A stretch of 64,000 nucleotides of DNA, taken from the NCBI RefSeq assembly GCF_003287895.1, contig NZ_CP030280.1, positions 1,805,501 to 1,869,500 of the forward strand, written 5' to 3'. Source of the stretch: Blautia argi (GTDB lineage: Bacteria; Bacillota; Clostridia; Lachnospirales; Lachnospiraceae). The translations under genes and the position numbers were made by a program. Numbering within the stretch: the stretch's first letter is position 1; each line of letters begins with the position of its first letter. The notes beneath the pieces are model-generated. The model was not told where the DNA came from, did not search any database, and saw nothing but the letters and a program-made list of their open reading frames with translations. Shown piece by piece: positions 1 through 8,337 of this stretch.

Positions 1-18
1 TGTATTCAAATGATTTAA

Positions 19-168
19 TCACTCTGAATCTTCATATCCTGTATAAAATTCAAGATATAGATTTTCAAAATTTTTCTGATTGAGCTTCTCCCACTTCTCT
101 TTGCTTACAACATAAACGTCCTGAAAACTTCCTGATGTACTGACAATCTGTTCATGGGGTTTTATATT
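19..168 (-). pseudogene. unrecognised 3' gene fragment
   Basis: An open frame of about 49 codons ends at a TGA at 19-21. Its C-terminal text includes VYVVSKEKWEKLN and ends YTGYEDSE. Reading upstream, the frame is closed by a TAA at 169-171 before any ATG, GTG or TTG start with a ribosome binding site, so it looks like the tail of a decayed gene. I do not recognise the family. Positions 169-298 show nothing convincing: AT-rich spacer downstream of the alarmone synthetase, without a clear terminator. Confidence 0.35.
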
Positions 169-298
169 TTAATAAACACTTTGTACATACCCGTTTTTCA
201 TAAGTTACTACATTTCTTTTTTAATGTGATACTTTCTCTTCTAAATTTCTCTTTATGACAAGCAAAATTCATACGCAGTAATCTATCACTATTTCTAT

Positions 299-907
299 TT
301 ATGTCTGCTCCCATATATCATTTTGCAATATATCTCGAATCGTCTGCATTGATAAATCTACAGAAGCTATTTCATCCGCGCATCTTTTCAGTTCACTTCT
401 AATGATTTCTTCATGAGGAACATTATGTTTATATTTTATCTGATGTTCCAATGCCGCCCAAAAATCAAGAGCAATGGTTCGAAGCTGAATCTCAGCAGTA
501 ATACCTTTCAAATCATCTGTTGCAAACCGTATAATCAAATGAAGGCTTCTGTAACCATTAGGTTTTGGATAAGCAATATAATCTTTCTTCTCCATGATCT
601 GAATCTCATTTCTTTCCTGTAGCCACTTTGCAATTTGATATACATCTTCCACAAAAGAACAAATTACCCTGACTCCCAGTGCATCATGAATATGTTGAAG
701 TGCAGTCTGACTATCTTCTTTCATTCCATGTCTTTTTAATTTTTCTATCATACTTTCAGGAGTTTTGATTCTTGTTTTAATATATAAAATTGCCTGCAAC
801 CCATCTTTATTACAGAAATTTGGGTAGGTTTCCATTAATGTCTTTAAATAAGTTTCTCCTTGTTTTAATAAGGGAAATTTATTTCCATAATATTCTTCCA
901 GTGTCAA
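299..907 (-). CDS. small alarmone synthetase, RelA/SpoT synthetase domain
   Basis: A 202-residue protein made only of the RelA/SpoT nucleotidyltransferase domain, without the HD hydrolase, TGS or ACT domains of long Rel. It should transfer pyrophosphate from ATP to GDP/GTP to make (p)ppGpp. Diagnostic segments are YIKTRIKTPESM (42-53), DALGVRVICSF (75-85), PKPNGYRSLHL (114-124), and EIQLRT (139-144) holding the catalytic Glu. Size and motifs fit RelP/RelQ-type synthetases. The start is a TTG at 905-907 six bases after a GGAGG. It is the last gene of the HtrA-VTC operon, 22 bp after the small membrane protein, so it is probably co-transcribed with polyphosphate and cell-envelope genes. Confidence 0.88.
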   Translation of the reverse strand: MTLEEYYGNKFPLLKQGETYLKTLMETYPNFCNKDGLQAILYIKTRIKTPESMIEKLKRHGMKEDSQTALQHIHDALGVRVICSFVEDVYQIAKWLQERNEIQIMEKKDYIAYPKPNGYRSLHLIIRFATDDLKGITAEIQLRTIALDFWAALEHQIKYKHNVPHEEIIRSELKRCADEIASVDLSMQTIRDILQNDIWEQT

Positions 908-929
908 ATATCCACCTCCCTTTTACATA

Positions 930-1328
930 CTAATTCTTTTGCAGCAAATACATGAAGTTCCCGATAACAAGGAACATTCCACCAACAATAAAATAGAAAA
1001 TTACCAGACGGTTAGTTGTTCCGTATATTTCTAATATTCCACAGACCATGCATCCAACTGTTAGTGTCAAAATACCAAAATGCTGAAAGCGGCGTGCTAT
1101 ACATCCTGGAATTTTGCTACGAAAGTACAGTATACAGTAAAAATAAACTGTGCCTCCCAAAAATGGAATCATAAAAGCGTAAAGTATATAATACGAGTAG
1201 ACTCCATGGCTAAAAAATTCATAAACAGCTCCAAAGCCGGCACAAACCAGAGTTACAATTAGATAAGTAAACACAAGTTTCTCTATTTCTTTTCCGGATC
1301 TTTCAATACCCGATGCAGACAATATCAC
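930..1328 (-). CDS. small four-helix membrane protein, unknown function
   Basis: A 132-residue protein with four hydrophobic segments (about residues 17-37, 46-69, 86-103 and 108-128) separated by short charged loops, with no catalytic motif I can identify. The GTG start lies inside the end of the upstream phosphodiester glycosidase gene (26 bp overlap) and is preceded by AAGGAG at suitable spacing, which implies translational coupling. Its operon position suggests an accessory role in the same envelope or polysaccharide process. I do not recognise the family. Confidence 0.7.
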   Translation of the reverse strand: MILSASGIERSGKEIEKLVFTYLIVTLVCAGFGAVYEFFSHGVYSYYILYAFMIPFLGGTVYFYCILYFRSKIPGCIARRFQHFGILTLTVGCMVCGILEIYGTTNRLVIFYFIVGGMFLVIGNFMYLLQKN

Positions 1329-2208
1329 TCACACTCCTTTCCTTCACGCTTCGTCCACTGGTTGTGGGATTATTGACTACTTCCCCGTTGAAATACATGG
1401 TAGATGAACCACCACCAGCCAAATTGTATGCAGTTTCTACACCAATACTATACATAAATTCTGCCAGTTCTAAAAGCGATAAGCCTTCACTTTCTTCTGT
1501 TCTTCCATCAGAAACCACAAACACATAGTGAAGATTATCTATGATTCCAATGGCTGTTCTCGGATTGCTCGCCATGGCTTTTCCCACCTCATCTTTTTCT
1601 GTCACAGAAATCGTTCCATTTTCTATCAGTGCAGGGCCGAAAGACAATATTTCCTTTGCTCCTTGTTCTAAAAGCTCTTCTGCGGTAATCTCTTCTTCTG
1701 TGATGATTTCAAAGTTTCCATCTTCATAAATAACCAGATCTTCCTGGTCTTTTTCTGCTTCGCTGCGGTATAAAGTCCCATCTCGGAGTACATAGCCCTT
1801 TTTCTGTGCGCCGTAGTAATCTCCGTTAATTGCCAGTATAGCATTGACTTCCTCTGCAATTTCCGAAGTTTTCTCTGTTACATTTTTTCCGTAACTATTT
1901 TGTGCAAAAGCAGTTTTAAGATATTCCGGAGAAGAAAGTACAATATCTGCTACATAGATTGTGGTATCCTCCTCCCTGTATTCATTCAGAGTAATAGAAA
2001 TCTTTCCATCTTCATAAGAGGTTTCTGATGCCTCTGCCATAGTTTCTTCCTGCTTATCTTCTCCGGCAATATTCTGCCCTTCTGTTTTCTCTGCCACACG
2101 GTAAACTTGTGAAATTAAAAAAGTATCCATGAGCAGATAACAGGTGAACCCAAACAGCGCTACACCATATAGAATACAGCTCCAATGCTTCTTTAAATAT
2201 TTGAACAT
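1303..2208 (-). CDS. phosphodiester glycosidase (NAGPA/DUF2233) family protein
   Basis: A 301-residue protein with a membrane anchor at about residues 8-30, an acidic linker, then a NAGPA-type domain. Family signatures are INGDYYG (about 127-133), NPRTAIG (205-211) and the glycine-rich AGGGSSTMYFNG (264-275), followed by a closing SGRSVKERSV segment. Relatives hydrolyse N-acetylglucosamine-1-phosphodiesters or similar sugar phosphodiester bonds. The predicted N-in anchor places the domain outside the membrane, so a wall or exopolysaccharide substrate is plausible. The ATG at 2206-2208 is chosen over an upstream GTG because GGAGG precedes it by five bases. The gene sits 1 bp after the glycosyltransferase and overlaps the next gene by 26 bp. 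Confidence 0.85.
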   Translation of the reverse strand: MFKYLKKHWSCILYGVALFGFTCYLLMDTFLISQVYRVAEKTEGQNIAGEDKQEETMAEASETSYEDGKISITLNEYREEDTTIYVADIVLSSPEYLKTAFAQNSYGKNVTEKTSEIAEEVNAILAINGDYYGAQKKGYVLRDGTLYRSEAEKDQEDLVIYEDGNFEIITEEEITAEELLEQGAKEILSFGPALIENGTISVTEKDEVGKAMASNPRTAIGIIDNLHYVFVVSDGRTEESEGLSLLELAEFMYSIGVETAYNLAGGGSSTMYFNGEVVNNPTTSGRSVKERSVSDIVCIGY

Positions 2209-2209
2209 T

Positions 2210-3269
2210 TTAACCTCCACTTCTTTGCCGCCTGAATATGAATGTCCTTTGAATAAACCAGCTTATGATGAAAAATATCAGTTCCGTACAAAGTTTTCCT
2301 ATATACTGATTCATACCAAGATATATGAAAACTTCCAGAAGAATCGTATTTCCTGCCAAAATTCCTGCTGCTAACAAAACGTACTGCACAGCGGTTCTCC
2401 CTGAATCTGTTTTTTCTTGAAAAACCAGATTACGGTTTACCTGATAATTAAAACACCCACTCAAGATTCTTGCCATTACATTGGAAAGAAACAAGGAAAT
2501 ACTTTTTGAAAAACTTGCAGTCAACCAAAGAAACAGACTGTATATTCCATAGTCAAGAATAAAACTCACCATAGATGAGGCAGAAAACCTAAAAATCTCT
2601 TTATAAATCTTGTAGGAATCTCTCAAAGGATTAAAATGAGAACCGGCATTGTCATTGATATAAATGGTCTCAATCCTAATTTCCCTTAGAGAAATCTTTT
2701 TTCTGGAACATACTAATAACACATTCATTTCATACTCATACCGTTCTCCCGGAATTGTAAGCAATTCCGGAAGAAGTGTCTTATCAAAAGCACGAAGTCC
2801 TGTCTGGGTATCATAAATGTGGACACTTGTGATAAGCATATAGGCTATACGGGTAATCTGGTTACCTATCCTGCTTTTTAAGGGAGTTTCCTTCTGTATT
2901 TTTCTGCTTCCAAGAACCAGACATCCCGGATGGTTTTTAGCCTCTTTCCATACCATTTCTACATCTTTTGCTCTGTGTTTGACCGTCTGCATCCGCAGTC
3001 ACTACCACATAATTTTCGGATATGTGATTTTGAATATACGCCATCCCTGTTTTTAAGGCGCTGCCTTTCCCCTTGTTTGTCTCATGTGGCAGAATCAGTA
3101 CATTTCCGGCATCGTCTATTTCCTGAAAGATTGGCTTATGTTCTTTGTCACTTCCATCATCTACGATTAAAATCCAGAAACCTTTTTCGCTTAATTGCTG
3201 TACTACCTGAATCAGGCACTCCTCCGGATTATATGCTGGAATCAAAGCAATTTTCAGGTATTGGCTCAT
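2210..3269 (-). pseudogene. GT2 glycosyltransferase with C-terminal GtrA domain (frameshifted)
   Basis: The 5' part (2937-3269) encodes a GT-A fold start: LIPAYNPEE, the nucleotide-binding VDDGSDKE and the metal-binding TADADGQ. The 3' part (2210-2992) continues with KDVEMVWKEA and LGSRKIQKETPLKSRIGN, then a four-helix GtrA-like membrane domain from about 2600 down. The two halves join exactly if one A is removed from an AAA run (TTT at 2978-2980 on the plus strand), restoring DGQHRAKD. Together they would form a bifunctional transferase that moves a sugar to a lipid carrier or glycan and helps flip it. The ATG overlaps the upstream stop by 4 bp. The break may be a sequence error. Confidence 0.85.
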
Positions 3270-5211
3270 AAGCTGCTACCTCCTTCTGATGTTCCGTTAT
3301 CTGTATTCTCACCGGACGGAGCGTCAGGCGGTGTATTTCCCTGAGGTCTTTCCATATTTCCCGGCAACTGCCCGTTATCAGTTCCACCCTGCATGCCACC
3401 TTCTTTCCTGCCTCCTCTTTTGCCGTCGTTATTTCCAGGTACTCCTCCACCTGAAGCATTACTTCCATACACAAGACTATCCATGGTGATACTTTGTTCT
3501 GTTGTTCCGGCTTTTACTGTGTAAGTTTCTCCTTCTTCGATTTCCGGACAACTTACAATAATAGAAGAATATTGCTTTTCTGCTGTCCAGTTTAAAAGCT
3601 CTGCTCCGTTGCTGTTAAGCAGTTCAATATTCGTATTTGCCTCCTGCGCATCTACGTTTACCATAATCACTCCTTGTGTGGAAGAAGAGTCAAAGCTTTG
3701 TGCCATGCCAGAAGAACCAGAAGCCGCAAAAATTCCACCTGTGACTTGAGCTATTCCACTATAATCTAAGGTTCCATTTCCATCATTGGTAGGACCGGAT
3801 ACATAAGTTTCCCCTCCGGAAACTGTAACATCCCCATTAGAGTCGATGCCATCTCCGGAAGCATTGACCCGAAGAGTACCTCCAGCAATATTGATATATG
3901 CGCCATCTGTGGATGAAAACTGATCGCCTCCTCCTCGGAATCCCTCTGTACCGCTGCTGTCATTGCCGCCGGCAGCATTCATACCGTCATCAGATGCCTG
4001 CACTGCAATCTCCCCACCGGTGATATCAATGCTTAACCCTTCGATTCCTTCATAGCTTTGAGCGATATCTATGTTCCCACCGGAAATCGTTGCATTAACA
4101 TCCGCATGTATTCCGTCATCTCCTGACGATAATGTATATGTTCCTCCGTTGACAGCCAGATTTCCATTGGAATGAGAAGTGCATCATCTTCACTGTCAAT
4201 ATCATAAGTTCCATCATTCAATACCAATTGCGTACCAGCTTTTATCCCTTTGATACTGGTTGTATCTTCTTCCGCATTTTCCTGCTGCATCTGTTCCATG
4301 GGGTGTCCTTCTCTGCTGCTCTGACTTTGTACACTGGAACTTCCTTCTCCCGTCAAAATGGTATAGGTTCCATCTTCTGCCTGTAACCATGAACTGGCGC
4401 TGATTCCATCCTGCTGAGAAGAAATATCAAAGGTTCCTCCTGCCAGATACACAAATCCAAGGCTGGTATCCTCCGTATTTTCTGCATGGATACCATCTTT
4501 TTCTGATACAATCGTATAAGAACCATTGGCGATACGGACGCTATCTTTTCCCGAAATTCCATGACTGGCACTTGTGATTACATAGGTTCCGCTTGTAAGA
4601 ATCAAATCGTCTTTTGATACAATCCCATGTCCTTCCTGAGCTGTGACTGTAAGGGTTCCTTCTCCATTCAACGTCAAATCTGATTTAGAAAATACTGCTG
4701 CATCAATATTGTTTTCATCGATAGCAGTGTAAGTGCCGTTGTGTTCCAGGTTGTTTTCCGTTCCCGAAACAGTCGTAACAAAAACTTTATCCGCAGATTT
4801 GATATACAATGCTGCCGACTGAGAGCTGGAAATACTTACATCATTGAATACAAGCTGAATTTTATCCGTATCTTCTGCCTCTACGATCACCATCCCATCT
4901 GAAAGAGCCCCTGAAAGCACATAAGTTCCTTCCTCTTTAATTGTCACTGTATTTTCTGTGATAGACACAGCGTCTGACTCGCAGGCAGAACCTCCATCAG
5001 CAAGAGAAATGGCAACGCTTTCTGTTTCTTCATAACCCACTTCTTTGTCCCTGTCTGAAAACATGTCGGATGTATCAATTTCCATAATCGAAGTACTTAC
5101 AGTATCTGAATTTTCTGTACTTTGCTGTGCATTTTCTTCTGTCTTTGCACTACAGCCGGATAACAACAATGTTCCCATCAGGATAAACAATATAACTTCC
5201 TTTTTTCTCAT
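3266..5211 (-). pseudogene. carbohydrate-binding (DUF4353-type) lipoprotein, frameshifted
   Basis: The protein starts with a lipoprotein signal (MRKKEVILFILMGTLLLSGC), followed by an acidic linker and many repeats of the type DGIHAENT, GGTFDISSQQDG, SGDDGIHAD, the beta-helix-like pattern of the DUF4353 carbohydrate-binding family. The C-terminus is rich in Gly, Asn and Asp. Two frames, 4069-5211 and 3266-4003, join if the extra dinucleotide near 4174-4177 is removed, restoring DDALHSNGNLAVNGGT. Full length would be about 645 residues, anchored outside the membrane. It lies 13 bp after DUF4956, a frequent partner of VTC proteins, and overlaps the glycosyltransferase start by 4 bp. The indel may be a sequencing error. 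Confidence 0.82.
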
Positions 5212-5224
5212 CTGTCATCGCCTC

Positions 5225-5920
5225 CTATAATTCTCCGACTATCGTTTCCTGTCTGCACATGGTAATTTCCAGATTCCCATTTCTGCATCGTAGCGCATCA
5301 ATTAATTCTTTTTCTGTTGCCGGATTTTTTAACGTCAGGTTATACGTCAGTTTAAACAAACTTCCCATATTCGTTGTTTTGATCTGTACCACCTCATAGT
5401 CTGTAGTATATTTTTTCAAGATCTTGTCAAATACCCCACTGTAATCCAAGTCCTCCGGTATCGTAATGTGCAAGGTTTTATAGCGTAATCCATGCTTTCT
5501 CATTCCGAAATCCATCCGATTGTATAGCAACATAATGCCACCAAGAATTACTGCGGATAATAGTGCATAAGCCAGATATCCCATTCCCGCTACCAAGCCG
5601 GAACACATAGCAAGGAATATCGCCCCGATTTCTTTTGCCGAGCCAGGAACGGAACGAAAACGAACAAGACTAAAAGCGCCTGCAACCGCCACACCGGTTC
5701 CCACATTTCCATTCACCATCATAATCACCACACAGACTACAGCCGGAAGCAATGCCAGCGTTGCAACAAAGCTCTTGGTATATTTGGTTCCGTACATATA
5801 GGTTCCCGCTAAGATCACTCCGATAATAAGTGTGCATCCCACACATAACAAAAAATCTGAAATAGAAATCACATTGGTTATATCGGTATCAAAAATTCCC
5901 TGAAATAAAGTATTAGACAT
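5225..5920 (-). CDS. DUF4956 membrane protein
   Basis: A 231-residue protein with four hydrophobic helices in the first half (from SDFLLCVGCTLIIGVILAG to AYALLSAVILGGIMLLY) containing the family signature VAGAFSLVRFRSVPGSAKEIG, followed by a soluble C-terminal domain of about 90 residues. This is the DUF4956 family, commonly encoded beside VTC polyphosphate polymerases; its biochemical role is not established. The ATG at 5918-5920 has GGGAGG eight bases upstream and overlaps the end of the VTC gene by 8 bp, so the two are translationally coupled. It may form the membrane partner of the VTC protein. Confidence 0.88.
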   Translation of the reverse strand: MSNTLFQGIFDTDITNVISISDFLLCVGCTLIIGVILAGTYMYGTKYTKSFVATLALLPAVVCVVIMMVNGNVGTGVAVAGAFSLVRFRSVPGSAKEIGAIFLAMCSGLVAGMGYLAYALLSAVILGGIMLLYNRMDFGMRKHGLRYKTLHITIPEDLDYSGVFDKILKKYTTDYEVVQIKTTNMGSLFKLTYNLTLKNPATEKELIDALRCRNGNLEITMCRQETIVGEL

Positions 5921-6632
5921 TACTGTATCCTCCCTGTAAAGATTCTGCCAGCATACGCTGATAAGCAGAACCGTATTTTGAAAATGATGTTTTAAATAAA
6001 TGATGTTTCGTAAGCGTTTCACTCATCCAAAGGGGTATTCCACCGGAAGTTTTTATTTCCATCAGCGTCTGGTCTTCCCCCAATAAAGCCATTCCGTATA
6101 TCTCGCTTCCAAGAGAAAAATCTGTTCTTCGATAAAGGATGTTTTCATCAAATGTCACCCTGAAATCACTACCATCCAAAGCGTAATAGGCTTCTCTTTC
6201 GTAAGATAGGAATACCGACGGACGAAGATTTTCATAGTAATCACGAAAATACTGTATTTCATTCCCGATCTGCGAATGTACCGGAAGGGGTTCTCCTGTC
6301 TGAAAGCTTTCCATAACCTTCTTTTCCGGAAGCTGCAATCTACGTTTGTAAACGACTGATTTATATTTTTTCTTAATTTCTACAAATACCGGATCGGTTG
6401 TCTCCACAGGTTTGTAACTTCGGATACGGAGTTTCTCTTTATATATCGGTTTTTCCAATGAACGCCTGATGAGCCGAAATGTATCGGTGTCAAAATAAAT
6501 ATTTCTGATAACGGTTCTTCCGTAATCATCCAGTTTCATATACGGCTGCATCGCCAGAAGAATCTGTTCTTTTTCCTGCCTGTTAAGCAGGTATTTTAAT
6601 TCATAACGCTTAAAGGTTGTTTGATAAGCCAT
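5913..6632 (-). CDS. VTC domain-containing polyphosphate polymerase
   Basis: A 239-residue protein consisting of a VTC tunnel domain. Basic and acidic strands expected of this triphosphate-tunnel fold are visible: FKRYELKYLL (about 7-16), IRNIYFDTDTF, EKLRIRSYK, VFVEIKKKY, VVYKRRLQL, LSYEREAYYALDG and the closing TLMEIKTSGGIPLW. Relatives make inorganic polyphosphate from ATP. The ATG at 6630-6632 has AGGAGG six bases upstream; the frame stays open further upstream only because it runs into the deleted sulfotransferase remnant. No membrane segment is present, so activity would be cytosolic, coupled to the overlapping DUF4956 gene. Confidence 0.85.
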   Translation of the reverse strand: MAYQTTFKRYELKYLLNRQEKEQILLAMQPYMKLDDYGRTVIRNIYFDTDTFRLIRRSLEKPIYKEKLRIRSYKPVETTDPVFVEIKKKYKSVVYKRRLQLPEKKVMESFQTGEPLPVHSQIGNEIQYFRDYYENLRPSVFLSYEREAYYALDGSDFRVTFDENILYRRTDFSLGSEIYGMALLGEDQTLMEIKTSGGIPLWMSETLTKHHLFKTSFSKYGSAYQRMLAESLQGGYSNV

Positions 6633-6647
6633 AATGGTCCTCCTGTT

Positions 6648-7212
6648 TTGTATTTTGATTCCCTGCATACCTGAATCGATAATAATATTCCCATCATATT
6701 CCTGCGCACTGCTAACATAAGCAGAATAAGGAACCGCAAATGATTGTACCAATGAATAAGTTCCCTTGTTTTCATCTACCTTATATTTGTAATAATACGA
6801 AATTTCCCCTTCCTTCATAGATGTTTCAATTCCGTTAATCTGTTCCCAATCATACGAGAGATTGGAGTTACTGGTACCAAAATGCAACCGATACCGTATA
6901 AGATACAGATACCAAATCCTCTGTAGTAAAATACACATATAAAGATAATGTATTTGTTCCGTATGGGTTCTCTTTTACCAACATCTGATCTTCCGTATAG
7001 ATTCCACTATTTTTTTCTTCCTCTATCTGCTCCTCTATAGCCTCCTAATATTCCTCTGTATAAATAGATTTCGCCTCATTTTCAGTTACTTTGTCTGACT
7101 CAGCCTGTATTGGTTCTTCGGTTGACATTTTTGAAAATGAAACGAGCAATCCTGCCGCTGCCAACGCAAATATGATTCCGACTATTTTCTTTTTTGATTT
7201 TTCTATTCTCAT
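6648..7212 (-). pseudogene. aryl-sulfate sulfotransferase remnant with internal deletion
   Basis: The start is intact: ATG at 7210-7212 after GAGGAG, an N-terminal membrane anchor (IVGIIFALAAAGLLVSF), then an in-frame TAG at 7045-7047. The frame continues with ENPYGTNTLSLYVYFTTED and VSYTVSV, as in the N-terminal domain of aryl-sulfate sulfotransferases. A jump in frame follows directly to a C-terminal text, LSYDWEQINGIETSMKEG and IIIDSGMQG, also typical of this family. Most of the catalytic beta-propeller is missing. Full enzymes are 500-600 residues; under 190 codons remain. The end of the remnant is approximate because its frame runs into the VTC gene. Confidence 0.75.
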
Positions 7213-7233
7213 ATCACATAACTCCTCATCATC

Positions 7234-8199
7234 TTATTCCATTAAAGCTTCAGTCAATTCTAATACCTGAGAAATCGGAATTGCATAACCGATTCCCTCC
7301 ACATCTGTCGAAGCAATTTTAGCTGTATTGATTCCTACCAATTTTCCTTCCATATCTAATAATGCACCGCCGCTATTTCCTGGATTGATTGCTGCATCTG
7401 TCTGAATATAGCCAAGGGAAGAGGACTGAGTATCTTCACTAATGGAACGATTGACTGCACTGACGATTCCTGTTGTAACGGACTGGCCATAACCCAAGGC
7501 ATTTCCAATGGCCACAACCTGCTCACCTACCTCTAAAGCATCCGAATCCCCGATTTCTACTACGTGGATCTGTGAATATGTGGATTCTGATAAAGCAGAG
7601 GTATCTACTTTAAGCACTGCTAAATCTATATCTGCATCATAACCGCACAAAACAGCTTCATACGTCTCATCATCTACAAAGGTTACAGAAAGAGAAGAAG
7701 CACCCTCTACCACATGATAATTGGTCAGCATATAGAGCTGGGAATCTTCTTCATATAATATAATTCCGGAGCCACAGCTTACGGTTTCTTCTGTCTGTGA
7801 AGGAGAAAACTGTCTGCTCCGATTTCCTCCATGTCCACCAAAATAATTTTCTACTTCCTGTACGGATATGTTTGTAACAGAAACCACAGAAGAAAGACCT
7901 GATGCCGCAATTTCCGTTACACTTAACTGATCGGTACTGGAATTTGTTGTTGCAGACAAGGACAACACGTTTGTATCTGTGGTACTACTTGTCTCATTTG
8001 CTGTTACTGCTTCATTATTTTGTCCTATCAGATACTGCTCCACAGCATAGCTTGTGCCGCCTTCCACAACCCCAAAAAGAAGAGCACTGAAAGCAACAGT
8101 TGTTGCTATGTTCCACATTCTTCTTTTTGCGGAACGCTTTTTCCGTTGTATCCGTCTATTTCTTTTCTCATTTATATGTAATTTTTCTTCTTTATACAT
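7234..8199 (-). CDS. HtrA/DegP-like S1C serine protease without PDZ domain
   Basis: A 321-residue membrane-anchored protease. A very basic N-terminus (17-27) precedes a single transmembrane helix (about 30-46), a Ser/Thr-rich linker, then a trypsin-like domain with catalytic His162 (TNYHVVEG), Asp192 (DIDLAVLKV) and Ser276 (NPGNSGGAL). The protein stops just after the protease domain (GYAIPISQVLEL), where most HtrA proteins add a PDZ domain. It should degrade or check misfolded proteins outside the membrane. It is the first gene of the operon and is preceded by TAAGGT direct repeats (8246-8272) shared with the nearby two-component system, consistent with envelope-stress control such as CssRS-HtrA. 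Confidence 0.9.
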   Translation of the reverse strand: MYKEEKLHINEKRNRRIQRKKRSAKRRMWNIATTVAFSALLFGVVEGGTSYAVEQYLIGQNNEAVTANETSSTTDTNVLSLSATTNSSTDQLSVTEIAASGLSSVVSVTNISVQEVENYFGGHGGNRSRQFSPSQTEETVSCGSGIILYEEDSQLYMLTNYHVVEGASSLSVTFVDDETYEAVLCGYDADIDLAVLKVDTSALSESTYSQIHVVEIGDSDALEVGEQVVAIGNALGYGQSVTTGIVSAVNRSISEDTQSSSLGYIQTDAAINPGNSGGALLDMEGKLVGINTAKIASTDVEGIGYAIPISQVLELTEALME

Positions 8200-8245
8200 T
8201 TGTGTTCCCTCCTGTTTTTCTTGATAGGAGTACTTTATCAGATTT

Positions 8246-8272
8246 ACCTTAATTGCACCTTAAAGAACCCTA
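8246..8272 (-). promoter_or_regulatory. predicted OmpR-type operator before the HtrA operon
   Basis: Read on the minus strand: TAGGGT, TAAGGT, TAAGGT, spaced 10 and 11 bp. Eight bases after the last repeat is TAAAGT, a possible -10 hexamer. Helical-turn-spaced direct repeats next to a -10 are usual for OmpR-family activators. The same unit with the same 8-bp distance to a -10-like hexamer occurs before the response regulator gene at 12763-12779. Confidence 0.6.
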
Positions 8273-8283
8273 ATTCTATTCCA

Positions 8284-8323
8284 TAAAAAAAGCCTGTATC
8301 AAACAATTATGTTTGTACAAGCT
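8284..8323 (-). terminator. intrinsic terminator after the MATE gene
   Basis: On the minus strand a stem of AGCTTGTACAAACA with TGTTTGATACAGGCT (one bulge, one wobble) is followed by seven Ts. It separates the MATE transporter from the HtrA operon, which therefore needs its own promoter. Confidence 0.75.
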
Positions 8324-8337
8324 GTGTAAAATCATTT

